From Micromonospora parathelypteridis (GTDB lineage: Bacteria; Actinomycetota; Actinomycetes; Mycobacteriales; Micromonosporaceae), in contig NZ_JACHDP010000001.1 in the NCBI RefSeq assembly GCF_014201145.1, positions 2,356,001 through 2,420,000 on the forward strand: a stretch of 64,000 bases of DNA, read 5' to 3'. This document shows positions 10,201 through 17,644 of this stretch, in pieces; positions within the stretch are counted from its first letter, which is position 1; each line of letters opens with the position of its first letter. The translations under genes were made by a program, and so were the position numbers. The notes beneath the pieces were generated by a model that was given only the letters and a program-made list of their open reading frames with translations, made no database searches and was not told where the DNA came from.

Positions 10201-10526
10201 GGATCGACCCGGGCGACCACCTCGCGTTCGACCCGATCAACCTGGGCGGGGTGTCCACCGTGACGCTGCGGCACTCCGGTGGCTCGGCGGCCACCGCCGG
10301 CACCCCACGGGCGACGGTGGAGCTGCGACTCGACTCGCCGACCGGCCCCGTCGTCGCCACAGCGGCGTTGAACGCGACCACCGGCAACTCGGCCTTCACC
10401 AGCACCGCGGTGCCGGTGGACCAGCCGGCCGGGGCGCATCGGCTCTACCTGGTCTTCACCGCCGTATCCGGCGGCCCGACCAGCGGCCTCGTCAACCTGA
10501 ACTGGGTCGAGTTCACCGAGGGCTGA
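7209..10526 (+). CDS. Secreted multidomain protein: ThuA + PQQ-type sugar dehydrogenase propeller + PKD + C-terminal carbohydrate-binding domain
   Basis: 1105-residue exported protein. Signal peptide about 1-31 (ends SAVPATA). A ThuA-like domain (about 60-275) begins YRVLVFTKTAG and contains GGGYVGVHAAAE and a conserved GLGHS. A six-bladed glucose/sorbosone-dehydrogenase-like propeller follows (about 285-770; MSLAVLPDGRVLHNTRGG, FDGKGLLYLITGDD, FLMGLRNPFRYDVD, FGPDGSLYLLEYG). Next come a PKD domain (about 775-865; YAWDFTSDG) and a C-terminal beta-sandwich resembling CBM6/CBM35 (about 970-1105). Such ThuA/dehydrogenase fusions are common in actinomycetes and are thought to act on extracellular carbohydrates; the reaction is not established here. 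The ATG at 7209 follows GGAGGA at 7199-7204, and the in-frame upstream start lacks a signal peptide. The intact propeller and binding domain suggest a functional enzyme. Confidence 0.88.
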   Translation: MPRPTGRRWFAVAAGLILTIPLTSAVPATAAPTDDVAPTTPAVVENGPTALRSAARAPQTYRVLVFTKTAGERRASIPDGVATIRQLAQANDFTVTVSRDAAVFTAAELAKYRAVVFLNTTGDVLNASQEAAFEAYVKAGGGYVGVHAAAETEPDWTFYQDLVGAKVAGASPAVRGVVDVADRAHPASETLPRTLTLTEEWYNFSRNVRGSAHVLATVDEKTYTGGAMGYDHPVTWCKDHQGGRSFYTGLGHSIETYRSAKFREHLLGGIQWSAGVVEGDCGATVLGNYEKVTLNDDPGEPMSLAVLPDGRVLHNTRGGEVRLYDPATGASPVITTVDVYQHDEDGLQSVAIDPDFATNKWVYIYYAPRLNTPVDDPATPGVNEGDAPATSTDPTVWDKFKGYNQLSRVKLVDSPTPHLDMSTEQQILRVDVDRGICCHVAGEIKFDGKGLLYLITGDDTNAGGSDGYTPINESPTQGPGYDAQRSAANTNDLRGKLLRIKVRANGTYAIPKGNLFPEERDTAAKTRPEIFLMGLRNPFRYDVDAKGIVYVGDYSPDSRVPSATRGPDGTGRWFATDKAGNYGWPYCYSPSLPYIDFDFVTRTSGAPFNCGAPVNDSPRNTGLRVLPKVEQPQFWYTFDARTPCAGSYLENPPAGCDFKWPVIGTGGVGPMGGPIYSYDPASTSEVKFPEYYQNAVVFGEFTRDKIFMMRTDGRGTLTGVEQFLPGVVFDNPMDMEFGPDGSLYLLEYGDGFFRANPDAQLSVIRYVKGKRSPVAKLDATPTSGSAPLTVRFSSAGSYDPDPGESISYAWDFTSDGTVDSADPAPSFTYTANGTYTAKLTVTDSSGKTAVLTKEIVVGNTAPTVTVTSPVSGSFFTWGETVPFTVTVTDPEDGPVDCSRVTVTFVLGHDSHGHPDSSTTGCTGTLATPADGGDHAGGYLYGGISASYSDLGGGGQAPITAVGQAIIQTPRQQAENAQVRQGVEVAVTGDTGGGQHVSGIDPGDHLAFDPINLGGVSTVTLRHSGGSAATAGTPRATVELRLDSPTGPVVATAALNATTGNSAFTSTAVPVDQPAGAHRLYLVFTAVSGGPTSGLVNLNWVEFTEG

Positions 10527-10542
10527 CACCCCCGGTACGCCG

Positions 10543-10576
10543 AAGGCCGGCCCCGCAGCGTGGCGGGGCCGGCCTT
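10543..10576. terminator. Bidirectional hairpin terminator
   Basis: Perfect 14-bp arms (AAGGCCGGCCCCGC at 10543-10556 and its complement at 10563-10576) with a 6-nt loop, between the convergent ThuA gene and guaB3. Confidence 0.8.
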
Positions 10577-10595
10577 CCGGCGTCTGACCGAAGGG

Positions 10596-11714
10596 TCAGC
10601 GGTCGAGGACCAGGCCGACCTTCTGGAACTCCTTCAGGTCGCGGTAGCCGCACTTGGCCATGGCCCGACGCAGCCCCCCGAACAGGTTGAGCTGACCGTC
10701 GGCCTCATCCGCCGGGCCGAAGAGCAGCTGCTCCATCGACCCCAGCGGCTCACCGGCAACCTCGAAGGCACCCCGAGGCAGCGACGGGTGGCTCGCCGCC
10801 GAGTGCCACCAGGCACCACCGGCGGGCGCCTCGTCGCAGAGCGACAGCGGCTCACCGAGCATCACCGCGTCCGCGCCGCAACCGAGCGCCTTGGCGATGT
10901 CGCCCGAGGTCTGGATGTCACCGTCGGCGATCAGGTGCACGTACCGGCCGCCGGTCTCGTCCAGATAGTCGCGGCGGGCCGCCGCCGCGTCGGCGATCGC
11001 GGAGGCCATCGGCACCCGGATGCCCAGCACCGACTCGGTGGTCGACCACTCGTCGCCACCGATGCCCACGATCACACCGGCCGCGCCGGTACGCATCAGG
11101 TGCAGAGCGGTCTTGTAGTCCGTGCAGCCGCCGACGATCACCGGCAGGTCGAGGTCGGCGATGAACTCCTTGAGGTTCAACGGCTCGTCGGTGGTCGACA
11201 CGTGCTCGGCCGAGACGATGGTGCCCTGGATGACCAGGATGTCCACCCCGGCGTCCAGGATCACCGGGGCCAGCGCGAGGGTGTGCTGCGGAGAGACCCG
11301 CACCGCCACCGTGCCGCCACCGGCGCGCAACTCGCGGACCCGCTCGGCGATGAGGTCCGGGCGGATCGGCTCCGCGTACACCTCTTGGAGCCGCTTGGTG
11401 GCGCGGGCGTCCTCGCCGAGGCCGGCCAGCTCCTCCAGCACCTTGGTCGGGTTCTCGTAGCGGGTCCAGAGCCCTTCGACGTTGAGCACGCCGAGACCGC
11501 CGAGCTGACCGAGCCGCACCGCCGACGAAGGGCTCATGGTGGCGTCGGAGGGGTGGCCGACGCACGGGATGCCGAACGGGTACGCGTCGAGCTGCCAGGA
11601 GGTCGAGACGTCATCGACGTCCCGGGTACGGCGGCTCGGCACGATGGCGATGTCGTCCAGGTGGTAGCCGCGCTGCGCGGTCTTGCCCAGCCCGATCTCG
11701 ACCACGTCACGCAT
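10596..11714 (-). CDS. guaB3: GuaB3, IMP-dehydrogenase-related protein
   Basis: Paralogue of IMP dehydrogenase without the CBS pair, 372 residues, TIM barrel. The start MRDVVEIGLGKTAQRGYHLD and the FGGLRRAMAKCGY-LKEFQ end are characteristic of the actinobacterial GuaB3 class. At the position where IMP dehydrogenases carry the catalytic Cys loop (GPGSICTT) this protein reads GIGGDEWSTT, with no cysteine. Literature on GuaB3 from other bacteria describes GMP-reductase-type chemistry; whether this Cys-less form does that is unknown. It lies 30 bp downstream of guaB on the same strand, probably one operon, and the ATG at 11714 is well positioned. The pair belongs to the conserved guaB3-guaB-bldM-whiD block. 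Confidence 0.92.
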   Translation of the reverse strand: MRDVVEIGLGKTAQRGYHLDDIAIVPSRRTRDVDDVSTSWQLDAYPFGIPCVGHPSDATMSPSSAVRLGQLGGLGVLNVEGLWTRYENPTKVLEELAGLGEDARATKRLQEVYAEPIRPDLIAERVRELRAGGGTVAVRVSPQHTLALAPVILDAGVDILVIQGTIVSAEHVSTTDEPLNLKEFIADLDLPVIVGGCTDYKTALHLMRTGAAGVIVGIGGDEWSTTESVLGIRVPMASAIADAAAARRDYLDETGGRYVHLIADGDIQTSGDIAKALGCGADAVMLGEPLSLCDEAPAGGAWWHSAASHPSLPRGAFEVAGEPLGSMEQLLFGPADEADGQLNLFGGLRRAMAKCGYRDLKEFQKVGLVLDR

Positions 11715-11744
11715 GGGGGACTCCAGGTGGTTGGGGGTGGTGGG

Positions 11745-13337
<1,593 letters not shown>

Positions 13338-13491
13338 TCAGCGAGGTGGCGCGGGCGGGCACCGGAGCGCGCCACGGTACCGGCACGTCGCTTCATCGTA
13401 CCCAGTGAGCTGCGCGACTCGTCCGTGGCAGGCCGGCCCGGCGCGAGCCCGGGGGCGGACGTCCCCGCCGCGTTGGGTCTACGGTGAGGGG

Positions 13492-13911
13492 GTGCACGAC
13501 GAGCCCATCGACCCGTTCAACGGCGACCCGGCCGATCCGACAGCGGGTCTGGAGGACCCGGGCGACGATGCGACGCCGGATCCACTGACCGACGTCGAGC
13601 GGCAGGATGTGCTGGAAGACCTCGCCGACCTGGAGATCTACCAGGCTCTGCTGGCCCCGATCGGGGTCCGTGGGCTGGTGATCGAATGCGAGGACTGCCG
13701 TGAGCCCCACTACTTCGACTGGGACCTGCTCCGGGGCAACCTGCGGCACCTGCTCAACTCGGGTCGCCCCCGGGTGCACGAGCCCGCGTACGACCCCGAC
13801 CCGGACCACTACGTGACCTGGGACTACGCCCGGGGGTACGCCGACGGGGTGCACGACACGCTGAGCGAGGGCACCGAGGACGAGCCGGGCACCCCGACCG
13901 CCACCCAGTGA
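13492..13911 (+). CDS. DUF5319 family small acidic protein
   Basis: 139-residue acidic cytoplasmic protein of unknown function that matches the conserved actinobacterial family found beside guaB (DUF5319). It has an Asp/Pro-rich N-terminus, the core LEIYQALLAPIGVRGLVIEC, a CxxC-like pair (CEDC) and WDLLRGNLRHLL. The GTG at 13492 was chosen from the GTGAGGGG ribosome-like stretch and because it begins the conserved acidic region. It sits between guaB and the bldM-like gene, the same position as in Streptomyces (from memory). The family is conserved in length, and nothing suggests decay. Confidence 0.8.
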   Translation: MHDEPIDPFNGDPADPTAGLEDPGDDATPDPLTDVERQDVLEDLADLEIYQALLAPIGVRGLVIECEDCREPHYFDWDLLRGNLRHLLNSGRPRVHEPAYDPDPDHYVTWDYARGYADGVHDTLSEGTEDEPGTPTATQ

Positions 13912-13933
13912 TGGTGGCGCGCGACGGCGTGCC

Positions 13934-14752
13934 TCAGGCGACCAGGCCGGCCCGGAAACCCGCGGCCACCGCGTGCGCCCGATCCCGAGCACCAAGCTTG
14001 CGGAACAACCGGCGGGCGTGCGTCTTGACGGTGTCCTCCGAGACGAACAGCTCCCGGCCGATCTCCGCGTTGCTCTTGCCCTCGGCCATGCCCAGCAGCA
14101 CCTGAAGCTCGCGCTCGGTGAGCCCGATCGACGCGCGGGTGGACCGGGCGTTCGGGGCGGGCCGGGTCGCGTCGGTCTGCTCGGCCGCCGACTCGCCCGT
14201 CGCAGACTCAGGCTCGTCGTCACCCCGCTGCACCGGCACCGACGGCACACCCGCCTGCCCCTCGCCGGGCGTGGCCGCCCAGCCGGGCTCACCGGAGCCA
14301 CGCGGCGACGGCCCGGAGCGACCGGAACCGCCCACCGACGCGGTGTCCCGGGCCGGATCGGTGATCCGCTGCCGGGAGGCCCGGCCGGGCGCGGTGAGCA
14401 GCAGCAGAGCCTTGGCCACCGCACTGGTCAGATCGTGGTCGACATTCTGGATGAGACCCCGGGCGCCAGCGCTGATGGTGGCCGCCGCGGCCTCGGACTC
14501 TTCGGTACCGAGCAGCACCACCGCGGCCTGCGGCGCGCGGGCCAGCACCCGACGGACGAAGCCGGCGCTGTCCGGCCGGGTGAGGGCCGTGTCGGCCAGC
14601 ACCACGTCGGCAGGTCGCTCGGCCAACCGCAGCATCACCTCAGGATCGGAGACGGCGGTACGAACAATTGCGGACAACCCCAGCCGCGCGGCAGCAGAAG
14701 TAAGGTGCTGGGCCGCGAGTGGTGTCCGAACGCACACAAGAACGGTACGCAC
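13934..14752 (-). CDS. bldM: BldM-like orphan response regulator (LuxR-type HTH)
   Basis: DNA-binding regulator of 272 residues related to Streptomyces BldM, which controls aerial development. The C-terminal HTH (about 205-272) is nearly identical to BldM over LTERELQVLLGMAEGKSNAE and the following SEDTVKTHARRLFRKLG. The N-terminal receiver domain (1-118) keeps an aspartate at position 54 (VVLADTA), but the acidic pair near the N-terminus is VCVR and the late conserved Lys is Gln, so normal phosphorylation is unlikely. A low-complexity linker of about 80 residues separates the domains and makes it longer than BldM (about 200). The GTG at 14752 follows GGAGAGGAG; a very long open frame upstream is not supported. 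It is divergent from whiD over a 253-bp region that probably holds both promoters. Confidence 0.9.
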   Translation of the reverse strand: MRTVLVCVRTPLAAQHLTSAAARLGLSAIVRTAVSDPEVMLRLAERPADVVLADTALTRPDSAGFVRRVLARAPQAAVVLLGTEESEAAAATISAGARGLIQNVDHDLTSAVAKALLLLTAPGRASRQRITDPARDTASVGGSGRSGPSPRGSGEPGWAATPGEGQAGVPSVPVQRGDDEPESATGESAAEQTDATRPAPNARSTRASIGLTERELQVLLGMAEGKSNAEIGRELFVSEDTVKTHARRLFRKLGARDRAHAVAAGFRAGLVA

Positions 14753-15005
14753 TGTGGTCTCCTCTCCGCCAACGAGCAGACCATGACGGGGTCGGCTGGG
14801 GAGGGGGTTCCCGGCAATCCTTCGAACTTTTCCGACAAATAGGGCAGAAGCCGCAATTTCTAGGACGTTTTCGATCACAGAAGTGTGAGGCGACGACGGC
14901 CCGGGTACCGGGAGGTCCAGGCCGGGAACGGTGCGCCTGCGCGGCCCGCCGCACGGATGCCGGCCACAAGGATTCTCGCGGAGCCGCGCGGGAGGAGGGG
15001 TGCTG

Positions 15006-15389
15006 ATGTCGAACGTACGTAGACTGCCCGGACCCATCGTCGATCTCTGGGACTGGCAGCGACTCGGTGCCTGCCGGGGGCGGGACAGCGCCCAGTTCTT
15101 CCACCCCGACGGCGAGCGAGGCTCATCCCGACTGCGTCGTGAGTCCGCCGCCAAGTCGGTCTGCCGCGCCTGCCCGGTCAGGGCCGAGTGCGCCGCGCAC
15201 GCGCTGTCCGTCCGCGAGCCGTACGGCGTGTGGGGCGGCTTCAGCGAGGCGGAACGACTGCGACTGCTCGCCGTGGGCTGGGAGGACCTCGCTGACCGCC
15301 GGCACGCCCGGGTCGACGTCGCACGGCTGGAGGCCCGCCTGGGTCGCCCGCACAAGTCGACCGTCCCGGCCCAACGCAACGTCGCCTGA
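15006..15389 (+). CDS. whiD: WhiD, WhiB-family iron-sulfur transcription regulator
   Basis: Wbl-family [4Fe-4S] protein that works with a sigma factor to control gene expression in development. The 127 residues carry the cluster cysteines at 23, 53, 56 and 62 (C-x29-C-x2-C-x5-C) and the signature GVWGG turn. The stretch LPGPIVDLWDW...ACRG...FFHPDGERG...CPVRAECAAHAL matches WhiD closely, as does its adjacency to a bldM homologue. The C-terminal tail is basic, as expected for DNA contact. The ATG at 15006 is preceded by GGAGGAGGGG. The divergent partner at 13934 shares the regulatory region. Confidence 0.94.
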   Translation: MSNVRRLPGPIVDLWDWQRLGACRGRDSAQFFHPDGERGSSRLRRESAAKSVCRACPVRAECAAHALSVREPYGVWGGFSEAERLRLLAVGWEDLADRRHARVDVARLEARLGRPHKSTVPAQRNVA

Positions 15390-15410
15390 CCCGACACGTC
15401 ACTGACATCC

Positions 15411-15447
15411 GCGAAACCGCGTCCCCGCACCGGGGGCGCGGTTTCGC
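15411..15447 (+). terminator. Terminator of whiD
   Basis: Perfect 11-bp arms GCGAAACCGCG (15411-15421) and CGCGGTTTCGC (15437-15447), 21 bp after the whiD stop codon. Confidence 0.8.
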
Positions 15448-15670
15448 GTCGCCGAGCACAGGCCCGACGATCACACACCCCAGCGCCGCCCACCGTCACG
15501 ACGGGCATGCCGGCCCTCCCGTCACCGCCGACCCCCATGTCGGCTATCGGCCCCCCGTCACCGCCAGCCCTGACGGCCGCCGCCCGCGCGCCGGTGGTGT
15601 GGGACCCACACCCGCGCGGTCCGTCCACCGCGGGCCTCACGTCACCGGTCCCGAACATGATCGACACGAC

Positions 15671-15720
15671 ATCGCCGATGTTGGGGTATCCCGTGCGTCG
15701 GATACCGCAATGTCGGCGAT
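15671..15720. repeat. Imperfect 21-bp inverted repeat (hairpin)
   Basis: Arms 15671-15691 and 15700-15720 pair at 18 of 21 positions around an 8-nt loop; each arm contains ATCGCCGA and GGTATCC. It lies alone about 225 bp after the whiD terminator, so it is not that gene's terminator. Possibly a REP-type element or a protein-binding palindrome. Confidence 0.6.
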
Positions 15721-15885
15721 CTGGAGTGGGTCTTGCGGGTGGCCGGCCACCCGAGGCCAGAGCGTGTCGGGTGTTGGGTGGTTTGTCCGGTCTGGGGATG
15801 TCCGGCCTGGGCGACGTGCGTCGTGTGCGTGGGTGGTTGTCCGTTCTGGGGCGCTCTGGCCTGTGACCGGTCGCACCCGTGGCCC

Positions 15886-16195
15886 GGAATCATGGCCGGC
15901 CCGGGGTCGTTACATATCCTGACGATCGCAGCACCACCGGCTAGCCGCCCCGCCCCCCGGGGTTGGAATGCCGACCCGGGCCCGGTCGTTGCAGTCCCCA
16001 CGAACGACCGCCCGCCCGGCCGCCTCCACGAGGTGCCGATGGACGGGCCACCCCCGGAATGACCCCGGCCCCCGGGTCGTTACACCTGGACCCGGCGCCA
16101 CGAGCCCCCGCTCGCAGGCCGCCGAACCCGGGCGCGCCACAAGCCCTCCGCTCGTGAGCCACCCCGGGAATGAGCCCCGACCTCGGGTCGTTACA
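15886..16195. repeat. Four copies of a 29-bp element, GGAAT-N15-GTCGTTACA
   Basis: Copies at 15886-15914, 15965-15993, 16056-16084 and 16167-16195 have the same length and ends (the second has GTCGTTGCA). The middle is a variable C/G-rich run. Start-to-start spacing grows from 79 to 91 to 111 bp. After the last two copies the similarity continues for about 40 bp (ACCCGGCGCCACGAGC and so on). All lie upstream of the secreted transglycosylase-like gene. Function unknown. Confidence 0.75.
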
Positions 16196-16312
16196 CACAG
16201 ACCCGGCGCCACGAGCCCCCCGCTTGTAGGCCGCCGACCTCGGCGCCGTCAGCCAGGCGCCAACCCCCTTTAAGACTTTCCCCTGTTTTGTGCAGCGCCG
16301 GACGAGGTGCTC

Positions 16313-16348
16313 ACACCCGCTTGCCACCCCCTGTTGGTGTGCGGGTGT
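16313..16348 (+). promoter_or_regulatory. Leader hairpin upstream of the transglycosylase-like gene
   Basis: ACACCCGC (16313-16320) pairs perfectly with GCGGGTGT (16341-16348) over a 20-nt loop, ending 10 nt before the GAAGGAG ribosome site. It could affect translation or mRNA stability. No known riboswitch consensus could be fitted. Confidence 0.35.
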
Positions 16349-16373
16349 TCCTACCCCCGAAGGAGCTACCCCC

Positions 16374-16958
16374 ATGAACACGATCATGCGTAAGAGTGTG
16401 CTGTCTGTTGCTGGTCTCGCGTTCGCCGGTGGTGTGTTCGCCGGTCCGATCGCCGGCCACGCCAACCCGGTCGACGCTAAGCCCGTCGCGGTGGCGGTGC
16501 AGGCCGACAAGCCCGACACGAGCAAGCTGATCCCGCACGGCACGCAGGGCGACCAGTCCCGCATCAGCCTCAACGACGAGCAGACTGGCAACGCGAAGGC
16601 GATCATCGCCGCGACGAAGAAGGCTGGTCTCCCGGAGCGGGCTGCGGTCATCTCGATCGCGACGAGCCTGCAGGAGTCGAAGCTGGAGAACCTGGGTCAC
16701 CTGGGTGACATGAACGACCACGACTCGCTGGGCCTGTTCCAGCAGCGCCCGAGTTCGGGTTGGGGTACCCCGGAGCAGATCACCGACCCGGCCTACTCGA
16801 CCACCGCGTTCCTCAAGGGTCTGCGGCAGGTTGATGGGTGGCAGGACATGCCCCTGACCCAGGCCGCGCAGACCGTCCAGGTCTCCGCCTACCCCGACGC
16901 CTACGCCCAGTGGGAGCAGCAGGCCGCCGACCTCGTCGGCCAGCACTGGAACAGCTGA
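16374..16958 (+). CDS. Secreted transglycosylase-like (lysozyme-fold) protein
   Basis: 194-residue exported protein. Signal peptide about 1-33 (KSVLSVAGLAFAGGVFAGPIAG, ending near AGHA). The mature part (about 80-194) contains AIIAATKKAGLPERAAVISI, LQESKLENLGHLGD, LGLFQQRPSSGWGTPEQI, then TAFLKGL and AAQTVQVSAYPDAY. This is the short lysozyme-like domain that many actinomycetes place at the C-terminus of cell-wall hydrolases; the glutamate in LQESK is the likely catalytic residue. Its probable role is peptidoglycan remodelling outside the cell, but activity is inferred. The ATG at 16374 follows GAAGGAG at 16359-16365. It stands alone, with a terminator directly downstream and an unusually long repeat-bearing region upstream. 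Confidence 0.82.
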   Translation: MNTIMRKSVLSVAGLAFAGGVFAGPIAGHANPVDAKPVAVAVQADKPDTSKLIPHGTQGDQSRISLNDEQTGNAKAIIAATKKAGLPERAAVISIATSLQESKLENLGHLGDMNDHDSLGLFQQRPSSGWGTPEQITDPAYSTTAFLKGLRQVDGWQDMPLTQAAQTVQVSAYPDAYAQWEQQAADLVGQHWNS

Positions 16959-16993
16959 CCACCGCACCAAAGCACCACCGCACGGCAACACGA

Positions 16994-17033
16994 CCGCTGG
17001 CCGGCACCCCGAACCTGGGGTGCCGGCCAGCGG
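16994..17033 (+). terminator. Strong hairpin terminator
   Basis: Perfect 17-bp stem (CCGCTGGCCGGCACCCC at 16994-17010 with 17017-17033) and a 6-nt loop, 36 bp after the transglycosylase-like stop codon. Confidence 0.85.
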
Positions 17034-17330
17034 CATATCCACACCCCACACACCGCCCCGCACTAGCGTTCCGGACCCGGCCCGCACCCCACCCGGCCCC
17101 GCACCGAGCCCCAATACGGCTGCGTCTGTGTCCGCGCCGCGTCTGTGCCAGCGCCTGGGCCTGCGCCGCGTCCGTGCCCGTCCGTGCCGGCCCCGCGCCT
17201 ATGCCTCGCGCCTGTGCCTCGCGCCGCCGTCCGTGCCCGCGTCCGGCCGGCACCGCGTCCGTGCCCTCGCGCCGCAGTCCGTGTCCGCGCTCGGGCCTAC
17301 GCCTCACCCGGGCCGTCCTGCACCCGTGCC

Positions 17331-17412
17331 CGCGTCGATCATGCACTTGTGGTGCCCGGTCGAGGATGCTTCAGGCTGCTTTGTCCCCCACCACAACTCC
17401 TTGATCGACGCG
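17331..17412. repeat. Palindromic element with CGCGTCGATCA...TTGTGGTG arms
   Basis: The 24-bp arms 17331-17354 and 17389-17412 share CGCGTCGATCA and TTGTGGTG in inverted orientation and differ only in a 5-nt middle (TGCAC against AGGAG). The central 34 nt is unrelated. The structure looks like a REP or small MITE-like element. No second copy was found in the window. Confidence 0.6.
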
Positions 17413-17455
17413 GGCTGGCCCAAGGCACACGCCCCCGCAGCCACGAGCTTCGGCA

Positions 17456-17500
17456 ATCTTGGACAGTTTCCGTCAGCAGCTGACGGAAACTGACCAAGAT
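17456..17500. repeat. Dispersed palindrome, copy 1 (ATCTTGGACAGTTTCCGT family)
   Basis: A 45-bp near-perfect palindrome: 22-bp arms (21 of 22 paired) around a single base. A second member of the same family, with the same outer arm sequence and the same CTCCAC tail, lies at 49971-50015. This one sits 145 bp beyond the stop codon of the leftward gene. Confidence 0.8.
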
Positions 17501-17644
17501 CTCCACAGCCGGACGTACCGCCGATCAGGCCGACCGCCCGGCGCCGCCCCCAAGGCGAGCACAAGGCGAGCGCAAGGCGGGCCGGCACGGCCCGGCGCTG
17601 ACTCAAGGCAGGTCGGGACAGCCCGGCGGCAACCCACCAGGCGA

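Larger units (their letters stand above)
15448..16373. other. Long repeat-rich non-coding region
   Basis: 926 bp with no credible gene. It holds a 21-bp-arm hairpin (15671-15720), two degenerate direct repeats of about 25 bp built around GTCCG-TCTGGGG (near 15785 and 15842), four copies of a 29-bp element (15886-16195) and, next to the downstream gene, a leader hairpin. Open frames here are short, overlap on both strands and change frame between repeat copies, so none is annotated. Confidence 0.7.
17034..17644. other. Repeat-rich non-coding region
   Basis: 611 bp without a credible gene, between a terminator and the 3' end of the leftward sulfite-oxidase-family gene. From about 17100 to 17330 it is a low-complexity run of degenerate CGTCCGTGCC-type units. 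It then carries two distinct palindromic elements at 17331-17412 and 17456-17500. From 17505 to 17644 there is only GC-rich sequence with short direct repeats (CAAGGCGAG...) and no feature I can name. Confidence 0.65.

Noticed and set aside
15886..16195. Repeats read as a CRISPR array
   Set aside because: Repeat middles vary, spacers differ from 50 to 82 bp with internal similarity, and no cas gene is present.
16261..16373. A c-di-AMP (ydaO) riboswitch upstream of the wall-hydrolase-like gene
   Set aside because: The gene type fits, but I could not match the conserved stems of that riboswitch; only one simple hairpin is visible.
17040..17500. Several open frames of 100-190 codons in both directions
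   Set aside because: Low-complexity Arg/Pro/Ala shadows of repetitive CGTCCG DNA without ribosome sites; frames cross the palindromes.
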